Below, piece by piece: positions 42,201-54,616 of a stretch of 64,000 bases of DNA. This DNA comes from Mycteria americana. Lineage: Eukaryota; Chordata; Aves; Ciconiiformes; Ciconiidae. Both the position numbers and the translations under genes were made by a program. The stretch lies in assembly GCF_035582795.1 (NCBI RefSeq), contig NC_134367.1:46975062-47039061 (forward strand), read 5' to 3'. The stretch's first letter is position 1. Each line of letters begins with the position of its first letter. Below the pieces are notes generated by a model. That model was not told the DNA's origin. It ran no database searches and saw only the letters and a program-made list of their open reading frames with translations.

Positions 42201-45200
42201 GGAGGAACATCTATGAGACCAACCAACACCAAAGGTAGGTGGTGCGATCATGAAAGACAAGGTGATACTTTGAAAGAGAAAGTATTTCATGGGAGCATGT
42301 GCTCCCAGTTAATGTTGTAGCTAACTGCATGTCATCTCATCTGATTTGTAGCAAAGCCATAAACATGTGGTCATACTTCGTCATGCATATAGGACAAGTG
42401 GAGGGAAACATGTCTTAAAGCCTGGATTTTCCCCCCCCTTTTTTCCTCCTGCCTCTGGACCTAACTTAACCTATCATGGACCTAACTTAACCTATCATAT
42501 TTGACATCCTATGGTCTAACCTTATTACTATGTATTGCATATTGTCACAACATAGTATACTGACACTATTATTATCATTAATATCACTAATTAGCATAAA
42601 TTATCCAATTACTGTGAATTATTAATTTATTATCTGTATTGGCTTAAAATGTACTGCTGTTAGGATTGCTCCAAGAGGCAGCAAAGTGTACCATGCTCAA
42701 CGTCAAATGATGGGCTGCTCAGGAGATTGAGCTTTTAAAAGGCTTTTACCTTTTCCTCTGGCTGCGGTGTTTGTGACTGCATGTGAAGTGAAGCAAGGAG
42801 CAACAGAAAAAAGAGTGTGAAGAATGAGTAAATGGATTAGTCCACGGCAAATCAGGTGGTTCTGGTTTTAAATAACCGAAAGGCCATAACTTTCATAGAG
42901 ATATGGCCCCACCCTACCAGTGATACTGCTTTGGTAAATATTTCTTAGAGCAACTTTACAACAATGGGCAAACCAGGAACACATTTTCTCATGCCTGTCA
43001 GTCTCGGCTGCTGCAAACACTTGGAACACCTGCCTGTTTTTTCTCAGCCGTCATGGAGCTGCTTACTCCAGATTTCTCTTCCCAGCTTCACCTCTCCATT
43101 TATGTGCCTGACGCCCTAAGAGGATAGGCTAAATAAATGTTTATGCAGCCCTCAAAATTGACTGGTACGCTGTGTAACTCTCAGACTTCAGGAACTTTGC
43201 TCTGGAAACTTTTCCCATGCACAGAGACCCTTTGCAAACTGGATATTCACAAAAAGCAATTACTTATTGGCTATTACAAATGACAGCAGACAACAGACAG
43301 CTAGGACTAGCAAGCTCCTAGGCTAAATGTTAATACTCTTACCACCTCTGTATGGCACCCTTGAGTCTTTGCTGTACAGCTGTCAATGGGAGTGAAGGGG
43401 CATCTTCAGGCTCCCTGATTTTTATTAGTATTTTATACCTCTTCATGCCAGTGTTTCTCTTCTTGAACCTTTGAGTTGCCAGCTGTCTCCACCTCAACTA
43501 TCTTATCTCTGGCTGCAATCTTACCTTTTTTAGCATATGTGGGTCTACTCTAGGTACTTTCGCACAGCTGAGCATTTAGCAATTTTCTTAGGAGGCTGAG
43601 ACAAGATTATACAGCTGTGCCATACCAAAAGTATGCCTTGGATCACAGAAAACTGAACCGCTATCAAGAGGATTACACCTTTTCTTATAACCAAAGTTTG
43701 CAGAAGTAGTCAGAAGCAGGTGCACTCTGTAAGAAGGAACCCAAACAGCGGCATTTTCCTGTGACATGCTCCAGTGGAGTCATGCTATAGGGAATGAGAC
43801 GTACCTCACAGCCTCCTGTCACAGAAAGACAGTCTGGCATAGGTTTTACCAGCAGCATCTTGTATGCCATTAAGGAATAAGGAATTATGTGACTTCTGAA
43901 TCTACATTAGTTATTTTGAACATGTAAGTCTTGGCTCTTTTCTTAAAATGTCATAGGCCAAAAAGTTCCTTTGCCATTGCAAACAAGTCACTAACATTGC
44001 TAATTGCAATGTTCATATTCAGTTTAAGTCAAGGGACTCATTGGAATGTTCCAAGTAACAACGTTAGTGTAGGACCTCATACCAGACCTCCTTTTCACCC
44101 ATCTCACCATCTCCCCTGTCTCACCAGAGACTGCAGCATAAGAGTATATCAACATCTGGGATCGAGGAAATGCTGTCTGCAGCATACACATTTCTGATTT
44201 CACTTAGGCAAGTGATATTTTCATTGAACAGTCAAATTGACTTTTGATGTACATGGCAGTGAATTACATTAGGATTGTTGTTTATGTGTGCCTGTGTCCT
44301 CGTCCAGAGAACAGCTGGTGTGGGTTGCTTCTTAGGAAGTTTTCTTTTAACTGATAGGTGAAAGTTCTGCTACCAAAGTTTCATTCAAGTTTAATTTATG
44401 TAATGTTGGCCAGTGGCATAAACAGGAATCTGTATTAAAAAATGTGTTTGATGTCAGTTTAGAAAACTTTCTTATAAATTTTAATATGATTACTCAACTT
44501 GCATAGTTTTTACAGCTTTCCTTAATGTTTTTTATTTCATATTAAAGTGAGTAATGAAAAGCAAACTTTTATACATTATACCCCTCATAAATTGACCCCT
44601 AAAGCTCCATGGAAAGAACAGCTGGTTTTACCACTTCTTAAGAACTTATAAAGAAGTTTGATTTTCAAAAAGAAATGCTGACTAAAGTCTCTGTTGGACC
44701 ATCGCGTGACATAGTTCACTCCTATTATGAAGTAGAGGATTTATGGGAATGAAAACATTATCCAGCAATATGACAGATATTAATTTGCATGTCACAGTCA
44801 TTTTATTAATCTCAGACTTCTTCTGGAAGTGCCTTCTAGGTCTGACCTGCTCCTTAGAAATGCTTCCTTTAGAAATGCTTTTATTTTTGAGAAATGTGAA
44901 AGAGCACATGAAGCTGCCCAATGCTGCATTAGCCACAGCATTTACTGAGGTGCAATTATGTTTTTTGCTTTTATTGTGAATTTGGGATGATTTTACTGTC
45001 AAACAAAATCTGATAAACTCTGCTGATTTTTTGCAAAATAGCTGATTTAATCTTTTCACTTAATGAAAGCTCCCGGGTGGATTCAGAGGTGCTTTTCTGA
45101 AACTATTAAGCACTAGACAGTTTGGGAGCTTGTTATCTGAAAAACCTTTGTCTCTCTTGGCTATAGTGTCATAATTGGTATTAGCAATGATAAAACAAAT

Positions 45201-48200
45201 GAGAGAGAAGTAATTTGAAGAGCTTTCCCTAGGCAAGTGTATTTGAGATGGAAAAACTTGCCTCAAAATAGAAAAGAAAGCACAGGCTTACCTTCAGTAA
45301 TTTGGAAAAAAACCCCAAATGTCTATTTTAAGACATGGCTTTACTTGGGACATAAACTATTTTTCATACCAAGGTTTGATATTCTGTCTTTCCTCATTAG
45401 GATGTCATGTTTTTTTCCTGCCTTAATACTTACTGTCTTTTACATAAAAATTTTTCTCTAAACAGCAAGATTAAAGATACTGCTCTGTGTAAATTCTTTA
45501 GGAATATAGGAAAAGACTGTCATTTGTCACATTACTCATATGCAAATATAAGAGCAGAGCTTTTAAAATTGAACTTCAAAGGAATTGATAATTTCTTGGC
45601 TCTTTTTTAACTGCTTGTCAACCAATTAAGACTTGTAATATCATGCATTAGTGTAGCCTCTTTATGATAGCCATACTTTATCAATCTCAAAATTATTTCT
45701 AACTTTCAATTTTCTACCTTCTGCTTTCTGTTTTATGATAATTTTTCTCTCCCTCTCTTTAGTGACTACATTCCACTTCCATGGAAGCAAGCTGTCTTGT
45801 ATGCTACAAGTTCAATGGGAACCATCCTTGCCATTGGCTCTGTTTATTTATCCTAGCTCATAAGTTCAAAGTTATCTCTTGAATGCCTTCTTAATGATTG
45901 ACTAGTGCCTCGTGCTATGCAGGAATGTTTGTCCTTTTGTTTTCCTCCATGCTCTCTCTGACATGTGAAAGAAGACCTCTGTGGTCCAAAGCAGACTTTT
46001 CTTTCCTGAATATGGTCACTTTTTCCTTAAGCTCAAGAATATACAGAAGCTGGTTTTGAAATCTGTAGTTATGATAAAAAGCTAAAATTCTTGTAATCTT
46101 ACTGCGTTTTCACAAAGGTTTTAAAACAGTAGGTTTCTGCAGTCTGCCTGGAAGCCAATTTTTTGTCTTAAACAAGAATGGTTAAAACAAATCTAGTTTT
46201 AGTGACATTAAGCCTTTAGTAGAAGCTGCACCTCTAAAGATAAGCCCCAGAACAGTAAAACTGGTGGTGACTAGGATCCCTTAAGGCCTTGTTCATAGCA
46301 TGATGCTATAGTGAGACTTAAAATACTTCTGCCACCTCCACAAACATCAGAAAAAGATTCCTGGGGTTTTCAAAAAATCATTAACCATTTCTCATTCTTG
46401 AATTACTACAGCTTTGCATAAACACAATCAGGTATTATTGTCCTTGGGTACAGAAGGAAAATCTGAAACCACGTACCTGTCCAAACTCATTGCGGTCATA
46501 ATGGCACTGCATGTAAACTGGTTGCATGTGTCCAGGGAGGTAATGATGGTGCAAAGAGGGCTGCCAAAAACCCACTCGCCTCCACGTGCCCACTGGTGAA
46601 TGAGAAAGGGCATGCCAATGATATGAACCAAATCTGCTATAGCCAGATTGCAGATGTAGATATCTGGGATAGTTTTCTTCTGAGTTCTGAAATAAATTGG
46701 AACACATGGAGCTGATTACTTGACATAGTTACTGTATTGTTTTCCAAGTATACTATTGATAGAGCAGACCTCAAAATTGAACTGCACACAAATAAGTACA
46801 CCATCAGAACCACTATTTTAGAGTTTAGATATTTCAAACTAAACATTTTAGGCTCAACAAAAATATATTGTTCATAATTTTGCTTTCCAGTGAGGCTGAA
46901 TGGGCTATTTAATTTATTATCATCAGCACAATTATCCATATTCTCCTTTGAAAACTATAAAGTGTTCAAAATAAACACAGGTCTGATGGACATAGGAACT
47001 CTAGAAATATCAGCCTAGCATAAATAGGAGAAAAGATCAGAGCCTTCCTGTGATGCAGTTGACCCAGGGCTGAGTCTTGCTTAAAGATGCAGACAGGAGG
47101 TTCTCAAGTGCTCAAGGTAAAAAGGGAACTGGTGAAAGAAGAATGGTCCTCTGGGAAAAAAAATAGTATGCAATCAAATATTTAAAGATAGTCTCATGAA
47201 GTTTATACTTATATAGGGAACACATCAGAGTTAAAACTGTATGCACAGTCTTCATCTAAGTACTGAGAGTTTGGATTTGCCAGTTTCATAACGTCTATTG
47301 CATAGCTTTTGTGTGATATATACGCTTTCCTAGATTTCTTTACCAAAATGTAATCCTTATCTTAGTGCACCCCCTGATTTAGGCTTGGAGGAATGTTATA
47401 CATGCAGTTGAAAGAATTCCTGACTTTAAATTGCCTTATTCCATACAAATCAAGGAAAGAAGCACAAAGCATCTTTGAAAAACACTGCTATTTATAGAAT
47501 ATTTTTTTAATTACAGGACTTTATTAAAAAGGTCCTTATCCACAGTCTCCATAGAGAAATCACCTTATCTAAATTCACTTACAAATTAGATGTCTAGTCT
47601 AAGCTATTTGTCTAGGCTCCCTCTCAGTATCTCTAACCATTTTTTTTCCAGCCTATGACAAAGTACCAGTTTATTTGTCATTCTTACTGGAAGATACAGA
47701 AGAACCTGCAGCTGGGAGAACTCCACCTGGCTGCCCACAAACCACATTTAGAAGTTCAACTCTATGACCATCATTTCCTAAAATGACCTGTGTGAGAAGA
47801 GTTCCTAATTACATATTTTTCATGTTGCCTTCACTGCATGCTACAGACTATGAAATAACTATATTTCCAAAGAAACAAATTTAAGCTAGAGGGAATGAGC
47901 CAGACAAAAGTATTTTTTTCAAGCATTTTTAATAAATTATGAGGTATGATTCACTGTCATCTGGTTATGATGCTGAAACCAAAGCCAGACATCTATAAAG
48001 TATATCTGCTGCCACTAATGACTGGAGCTTGTGGAGAGAATGACGCATATGTGATCTTTTTCCTCCAGTGCCTTTAGCTTTGTGAACTTTGAAGGATGCA
48101 AAATCTCCAGGAAAAGAAAAGCCCCAAACTCAGTTTCCTGCAAGGAATCAAATAGTACCATTATGCTCAAACACACGGGTTTCAAAGCATCTGACAACTG

Positions 48201-51200
48201 CCTGTACATGTCATTTCACGAAAAAGTTGAAATGGTCTTTTTCTGCTTTATTTCATTCACATTGACAGGATAAATCATACCAAATTAGAAATTACTTTTG
48301 GACTTAGAATGAGAATCTCAAATTCTAAACTTGCACACTTTATGCTAAATTTAATCAACAAAGAATATACATTGAACAGCTGTTCCATGGTTGATGTAAA
48401 GGGAAGTGTTGTAATATCCACTGTCTCATGCTTTACACTGAGCTTTAGAAAATGGTGCCTTTTTAGATCAGTGTCCAGATGCCAGGACACACATTTTCGT
48501 ACAGGTTTTCATATAGTTTCCTGAGGTGACTCAGAGCCACAATATTTAAATGGTAACTTATACAGTAAACTTTATAATCTCAAATAATTTTGGCCAGTTT
48601 ATAACTTCCTTATATTTCATTAAGACAGTGGTGCTTGCCTTATGCTAAAACTATCACTTTACCAAAAAAAAAAAAAAAAAGCCAGGAAAATAATAATGAT
48701 AGCCTCAATTTCAAACTTCTTTCTTTTTGTCCTTGCAGTTTTTTCTACATTCTTGCCACAGATTTGAAAGCTTCTTAGCAGTTTCTCAAGCCACAGATAT
48801 TAGCTGGTCAATTCATCCTTCCACCCATGCCAGGTTAATTTACGTCTCTGAAACACCATGTGAAAAATGTACAAAAGCACAATTGCTGTTCTGCAAAATC
48901 TGTGAATATGTCAAATCTGTGATTAGTCCTACCTTCTCTTCAGTTCTACTTCTACAGATTAAACTAATTACAAAATGGATTTGAATGATCACAATCCATT
49001 AAAAAAAGAAGTGTTGAGCAGACACGACAATGTGATAATCCATATACTGGCTGTCACTCCAGTAACAACTTCGAGGAACATGACAAGTGCATTATGTGTT
49101 GTCATCAGTCATTATTTATCCCCTCTGACTGCATTATGTACTGTCATCAGTATTTACTTATACCCTCCTGGACAGAGAGTCTTCATTAACTAGAAGCTTA
49201 AGTGTTAATTTGGAAATGATCTTTCAGGTCAAAGACAAGATGATTTATAAGTATCACACATTTAAAAACACAAGCACATACCCTTTCTTCAAACAGGAAA
49301 GGTGAAAATGGCATCCCTTATGGGCTATGTCTGCAGTGGCAAGTAGCACCAGCTTTAAGGTCATCCTCCCACCTAGGCCTGTCTTCCCCTACAAAATCTA
49401 ACCATTCCTAGCAAACCAGCTTGACTTGGAGGAAGCTTTTTTAAATTTCCAGCTCTGATGTTAACCATAGTCCCTTTCTGCTCTCATATTTGGAGTTTGC
49501 CTAGATCCTCAGTCCCTGACGAGAGCAGGTCCAAGAGCAGCAGTCCTATACTTAACACTATCCTGTAGCCTTTCTGTGCTGGTAAGCATGTACGGTGCTC
49601 CCTCTTGGACCATTTCTGTGCATGTTATTTTCCCCTTGTGGTTGAAAAAACATCTCAAGAATTTATCAGGAAAGACTTATACTATCTTTTCTTCTTTTAA
49701 TTGAGGGTTAATTCTTCTTAGCTAATTTTATCAATTTGAAATTTAGACCCTTAATCTCCAAGTGATCTTGGCTCCTATAATCACTGCAGAGAAACAGAAC
49801 TCTGGGGGCAATTTATCCTATCTTAGGTAGGTATATGACAAAGATGATATGTATTACTCTCAGGAGTGCCTCTCTGCCAGATGACTGGCTTGGGCAATCC
49901 CAGTTAGCCTGGAAAAAATTTGCTCACATCTGTACAACTGGGTAAGGCCTATAAAATCTTGTGAGACTGAATCTTGCTCAGTACCAGTTATGAAAAACTG
50001 TACAAAGTAAAGGCAGCCATTTCTGTTCTACATCTCTGCCTCTACGCCTTCCCTCATTTAACCATATTGAGCGATTAATACTTCCAAGTAATTCAACTAT
50101 CTAATTTGTTGTTGGATAACAACATTATCTAATGTTTAGCATTAGATTAGCAATAGCTACAGAACTTTGTCCAAGATATTCTGGTCCAAAAATATATTAC
50201 TGTTTAACTGATTCTCACAGTCAAGCCAGATAACATCACTTAAAGACATGTATCAGTTGCTGTGCCAGATGTGATCATGGGAAGTCCCACGTTTCTAACA
50301 TTAGCTTGTTTTTTATTTCTGAAACAAATCTAAAACAGAATCATCAAAATCAGAGTAAATTGACAGCATGCTGTCTCAGTGCAGAGACACTTAGCTTTCC
50401 CATCTCAGTGAGGAATAAAGAACAGAACAGCAGAGATATCTTTTAGGGCACTGGGTACATTGGTTAACATGTTGGGGTTTTTTTTGCTAGATATAGGAAA
50501 AGCAGGAGCCTAAGATTGGAAGAGATAACCCTTGTCACAGAACTGAGTCATCAGCTGTCACAGGCAACAAGATCAGAAAAGACCTCCACATAACAGAGTA
50601 ATTTCATCTCAGAAATAATGATTTTACTTCCACTACTCCTACTGCAGGCTATCACAGGACATCACTGTTCTAGAAGGTAAAAATCATCTTCCAGTTGTCA
50701 GCCTTTAATAGCTCCTGACTGAGGTCTACCTAATTGCTCTGGTACCAGTTTTGGCCTTTAGTTTAAATAGTCCTTTGCCCTTTCTGCTGTATTTGATCAT
50801 GATTTACAGAGAGCAAGCATATACCTCTGAGCCATTTTTAAAAAAAAAACCCCAAATTTAGGTGAATTTTCATAGTTCTGCATTCTTCTGGTTCTGGTAA
50901 TTGTTCTTTTCTGTTCTTATTCCAGTCTGAGTATCCTATCTTTCCTGGAAACAGCTGGTGAGAGTTGTATTTCAGGCCTTGTTATGAGCCTGGAGAATGG
51001 CATTAGCATTTCCCTCTTTCCCCCAGCAAGGCAGAGCCTTACATGTATTACAGCTGTGTGTGCTTCTCACGCAGCTTTAGCCTATTGACAGCCCACAGCA
51101 ATCCCAGGAGTTTTTCCTCTGTTGTTTTCTAACTGACAGCAGTGCTTCCTATTTATAAAAAAATAATACAAAAAAAATTCTATGGCTTTGTGCTATTAAA

Positions 51201-54200
51201 TGTTACCACATTTCTATTGCTGTAGTCCCTCCTCTATTCTTTATCTGGTTCTTTCTGTATGACAGTCTCATACTCCTTCACATCAGCCACATCTCCCCAG
51301 TGTATGCCATTACAAATACTATTGACACTCTTACACTTTGCCTCAGGTCTCTGAGGGAAACTATGAAATCTGGCTGGCCCCATGATCAGTCCCTGAAAGT
51401 TCCACATGAACCTATTTCTCCTGAAAATCTTTTCAGAAAACTTGTTTTTTATCAACATCGCCTAGTACCATCCACACTTTAGCTAATTTTTTTTTCATGT
51501 TATAATTCTTGAACTCATTACATTGTTCTTTAGCGGAGTTAATAACTTCCAACATGATAACATATAAAATCTGAGAACATAAAATCTCTGATCTGGATAG
51601 ACTAGCTGTATGTAGCTGTTTCAAAAATTTTCGACTGGTGACTGTATTCAGTTGCAAATACACCTTCTCCAGCTGAAGACTCAGAATGCAAGTAATAAGT
51701 GTTGGGACACTTATTTTCAATCTCCATTTTAGGAAATGCTATTTTACCACTTGCTATTAGTTACCCTATTAAAAATCAAGTTAATCTGAAAAGCCGTACT
51801 CATAGATAATTGAAATTGTATTTGATTCCCTTTTCTCTTCTATAACATACTCTTCCTTAAAAATACAAAGTCAGACTAATGCAGCTAATTGGGGTTGTCT
51901 GGATCACATTTTCCCTCTCCACACAGAAACACAGCCATTCTCCCACCAGCTAGTCCACCAAAGTCAGTAGGTTTACATAAAATTCTTGCTAGCAGAACTA
52001 TAGTTTTGGGGACCAGTTTTTCTAAGTTGCTGGGATGAAGATTATTGGGTGCTTCTGGCTGACACTGAAGTCTTGCAGCATTTTCTCCACCATTTTCTTT
52101 TTAATTAAATAGCAGCATATCTCAACTCCCCCTGTTATTCCCTAGGGATGAAATTCATTCACACAAAGAAGGCCAGCCAAAAGTCATTGATTTATTAATT
52201 TTTAAATTAAATCTCAGTGCACAGACATATATTACATGTAACTTTCATTAGGACTTTTAGTTATTTTCTCCCAGTAAGTTGCAGATAATATAATTTTAAT
52301 TCACACTTAAAAATGTTTGTCCCTAGCTGGCAGACCTGCAAACAAAATTGGGGAGCTGAAATTCCAAGGTTCTTTCTTTACCATGTTCTATCATCAGTAA
52401 AGCATTTGCTACTGGAAAGTAAATAACTTTCTAGTTAATTCGAGAGATGATCTAGCTTCTTTCTCTCTTAAAAGAATTGACTCTGTAATGCTAACAAAAT
52501 CTAAATGCATGCATGAGAAAATGTGTTCAATAAAGAGCGAAGACACAATCAGAAGCAGAGCCTTTGAGTAGAATCAGATCTGTTTAGTGAAAGGTGAGAA
52601 TTTGACATGGTTATTTTTCAAAATGTAGCTACATTTTAAATGTACATTCATCTACAGAGTCTGAGGTTTGTGGCTGTCTTTTTTAGTGTTGGTAACTACC
52701 ACATTAACTTTTTAATGCACTATTTTCAAATTCTTTTCCTGTGTATAAATGTTCATGCCCATAAATTTGAATGCAAATACGGTTTAAATTATATTCTTTT
52801 TTTCCAAGTCATTGTCTGTGTCTATTCCCTCTGTCTCTCATCTTTTTATTTAAGCTAGACAAAGGCTTTTCACCAGGGACAAAAAAATCTTTGTTCCTTC
52901 TCAGTTTCCTTCCATTCTATTATTTTCAAGACTCTACAACTAATTTTTAGAAACCCAATGATTTCTTTTTTCCTTTCTATTCATTCATACATTTAAAAAG
53001 TCATATTGCCATTATGTTCACTTCAGACATACTGTTTCCACATTTCTTCTCTTCTGCATTCAGATTATGAGCTACAATATTCTTGAGTGTACCAAACATT
53101 GGATTTCTGGTAGTTTCAAGGGAAGTTTACTAAAGCCAAGGGGCTTACAGACACTCAGTCCTAGGTTGGCCTTTGGAAAGCTTTCTTTTAAAAGCACAGT
53201 ATGTAGGGGTGGAGTCCATCTATTAATCCTTGTAGAGCATGACATTAGCCTTATGCTGTCATAAATCTTTATGTTAAATTTGTGCTGAAGATAAAAGCCA
53301 CTTTTTCAGGATACATACTTATGGATTTAGAGTTTGTGGTAGCATCAGCCACTTGACAGCAAATTCTTTATTATATAGAAAAAGAATTTTTTTGTTAAAA
53401 TTAAGAGACTAGAAGGTATTTTCTTACATAAAGGATGGCTGGGTCAGATTTCATGACCCAAAAAACTTTAGCAACTTCAGCAATTCTACCTTCTCAGAAT
53501 ACAACAAAAATATCTCAAGGTATTAATTCCTGTCATGTGAGAATCCTTGACTGGCACTAAGGCCTTTGTTTCCAGAAGTAAGGTGATGCTGTAAAAAAGC
53601 AATGAGTTCTAGGAAGCTGCTGTAAATGGGCAATAATTAGATAGACCTCTGTTATTAAAATAGTCTGAGGTAGAAGTGCAGTTTTCACAGGAGAAAAAGA
53701 CTGTATTTCAACTGATCTTAAAAGCATTTTGTAAAACATTATAATGCCTGGCTAGTACCATAACTAAAGTTTAAAGTTCAGTCTAGCTTTTACATGTGCT
53801 AGGCAGAAGATTGCTGCCAATTATAATGGAAGCTAGGGAAGAAGGCATGTATTTTGGTTTCCTTGAATATGTTTGAAGTCAATCATGCACTTAAACGCTT
53901 TCTCATAACTGAAAAGGCTAAGCAGGCATACATTACCGCTATCTGTAGTCATGATTTAATTTTTTTTTAATGAGAAGTAAATGTCAATGACTAAATGAAA
54001 CTTGAAAAACTTGCTATCCTTGTCTTTTCTGGGCAATTCACTTCCTTAGTGTAGCCATCATTTATTTTTTCAGCAATAAATCTTATTGCAAAATGTATTC
54101 AATTCCATACCTTATTATTGTGAACACAATGAGGATATTTCCAACTAAGCCTGTTGAACAGATAATCCCAATCAGAGAGGGAAGGATGATTGTCTCTGCA

Positions 54201-54292
54201 GCACCGATCACCTGGTAATGGTGCCATCCGCTCCAAGACCTGTTAAACAAGCCTGGTGTATCATTCTGACAGGAAGGCTGAAATTCATTCAT
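32972..54292 (-). CDS. MCHR2: Melanin-concentrating hormone receptor 2, five coding exons (343 aa)
   Basis: Class A GPCR for the hypothalamic peptide melanin-concentrating hormone. The family couples to Gq and acts at the plasma membrane. Joining 54292-54111, 46686-46477, 36439-36245, 34537-34418 and 33296-32972 on the minus strand gives an open frame of 343 codons plus stop; human MCHR2 is 340 aa from memory. Visible landmarks: N-glycosylation sequons at N10 and N17, GLVGN in TM1, D79 in TM2, C106 paired with C184, D113 in TM3 (the position that contacts the ligand Arg in MCH receptors), DRY at 130-132, SAAP at 263-266 in TM6 and NPFLY at 302-306 in TM7. Long stretches match what I recall of mammalian MCHR2, such as the end of TM1, the TM2-TM3 region and the TM7 [19 protein letters not shown] block. 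The gene looks intact. The exact subtype name (MCHR2 versus other non-mammalian MCHR paralogues) rests on remembered similarity. Confidence 0.95.
34418..34537 (-). CDS. MCHR2: MCHR2 coding exon 4 (TM5 and start of ICL3)
   Basis: 120 nt, symmetric, phase 2 at both ends, residues 196-236. Acceptor TTTTACAG|G; donor GGAAG|GTAAAG. It encodes TM5 with [17 protein letters not shown] (P209 and Y217 at the usual TM5 positions) and the start of ICL3 ([11 protein letters not shown]). The three Phe codons 206-208 sit in a run of ten T on the coding strand, a spot prone to sequencing or slippage errors, but the frame is intact here. Confidence 0.95.
36036..36077. repeat. Exact 21-bp tandem duplication
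   Basis: Two exact copies of a 21-mer beginning GTATTACCAATAC (36036-36056 and 36057-36077), in an MCHR2 intron. Confidence 0.93.
36132..36160. repeat. (GCAT)n / (CATC)n microsatellite
   Basis: CATGCATGCATGCATGCATC followed by CATCCATCC, in the MCHR2 intron between coding exons 3 and 4. Confidence 0.85.
36245..36439 (-). CDS. MCHR2: MCHR2 coding exon 3 (ICL2, TM4, ECL2)
   Basis: 195 nt, symmetric, phase 2 at both ends, residues 131-196. Acceptor CTTTTACAG|G; donor CTCTG|GTAAGC. It starts with the last base of the DRY arginine codon followed by YLALVQPF, continues through a basic ICL2, TM4 around residues 153-171 (W158, P167) and ECL2 with the disulphide cysteine C184. The [11 protein letters not shown] segment before TM5 is a strong MCHR2 signature. 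The intron to coding exon 2 is about 10 kb, the largest in the coding part. Confidence 0.95.
36440..46476 (-). other. MCHR2: Large MCHR2 intron
   Basis: About 10 kb between coding exons 2 and 3, with GT-AG ends. Contains the 42457 duplication. A 184-codon minus-strand frame at 42290-41736 is unrecognised. No transposon of the families seen elsewhere was detected by eye. Confidence 0.75.
42457..42498. repeat. Exact 21-bp tandem duplication
   Basis: Two exact copies of a 21-mer beginning GGACCTAACTTAAC (42457-42477 and 42478-42498), in the large MCHR2 intron. Confidence 0.93.
46477..46686 (-). CDS. MCHR2: MCHR2 coding exon 2 (TM2, ECL1, TM3 to DR of DRY)
   Basis: 210 nt, symmetric, phase 2 at both ends, covering residues 61-131. 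It begins after acceptor TTATTTCAG and ends at donor GGACAG|GTACGT. It encodes the first intracellular loop (basic QKK), TM2 with NLAIAD (D79), the conserved WxxGxxxC element of ECL1/TM3 (W99, G102, C106), D113 and the first two residues of the DRY motif. The frame stays open past the donor for about 15 codons, so an intron-retained reading would truncate the protein. Confidence 0.95.
48664..48680. repeat. Poly(A) tract, 17 bp
   Basis: Seventeen A in a row in an MCHR2 intron. No retroposed gene copy was recognised next to it. Confidence 0.85.
49088..49171. repeat. Imperfect 42-bp tandem duplication
   Basis: TGCATTATGTGTTGTCATCA at 49088 recurs as TGCATTATGTACTGTCATCA at 49130, with the rest of the unit partly conserved. 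In the intron after MCHR2 coding exon 1. Confidence 0.75.
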
Positions 54293-54317
54293 TCTTCAGC
54301 GACTTTAGGACTTAGTT
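54111..54317 (-). CDS. MCHR2: MCHR2 exon with start codon (5'-UTR tail plus codons 1-60 and part of 61)
   Basis: Coding part is 54292-54111 (182 nt, ends in phase 2). It encodes the extracellular N-terminus with sequons at N10 (NDT) and N17 (NRS), then TM1 with [13 protein letters not shown]. The ATG at 54292 has A at -3 and is the first in-frame Met; an overlapping ATG 4 nt later is out of frame. The donor is AG|GTATGG (intron starts at 54110). On the 5' side a pyrimidine-rich tract ending CTACTACAG gives an acceptor, so the exon probably begins at 54317 with 25 nt of 5' UTR. That implies an upstream non-coding exon. Intron to the next coding exon is about 7.4 kb. Confidence 0.92.
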
Positions 54318-54616
54318 CTGTAGTAGCAAGAGAAAATAAATTATTCATGGACTAATCATTTGAATATCATTAGTTAAGTCTGGTATCTAAGTGTACATTA
54401 CTGTTTAATGATCATCTGAATTTCATAAAAACTTTTCACCAAAAGATTTTGAACATTCAGGATTGGACATAAAAGAACTGGATGTTGTTGTTTTCAAAAT
54501 GAAATCTGTAATGTATTAACTCCATTATAATTTAAACAATTTTGTAATCATCCAAGACATACCATGTTAGAATCACAGTGTTTATTCTGCTCTCAGAAAG
54601 CCCACTGTCCACTTTT

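Larger units (their letters stand above)
46687..54110 (-). other. MCHR2: MCHR2 intron after the start exon
   Basis: About 7.4 kb of AT-rich intron with a 17-bp poly(A) run and a 42-bp duplication. No other exon-like segment was recognised. Confidence 0.75.

Noticed and set aside
46435..46707. 90-codon minus-strand frame in another phase over MCHR2 exon 2
   Set aside because: Out of frame with the receptor; it crosses the acceptor and encodes nothing recognisable.
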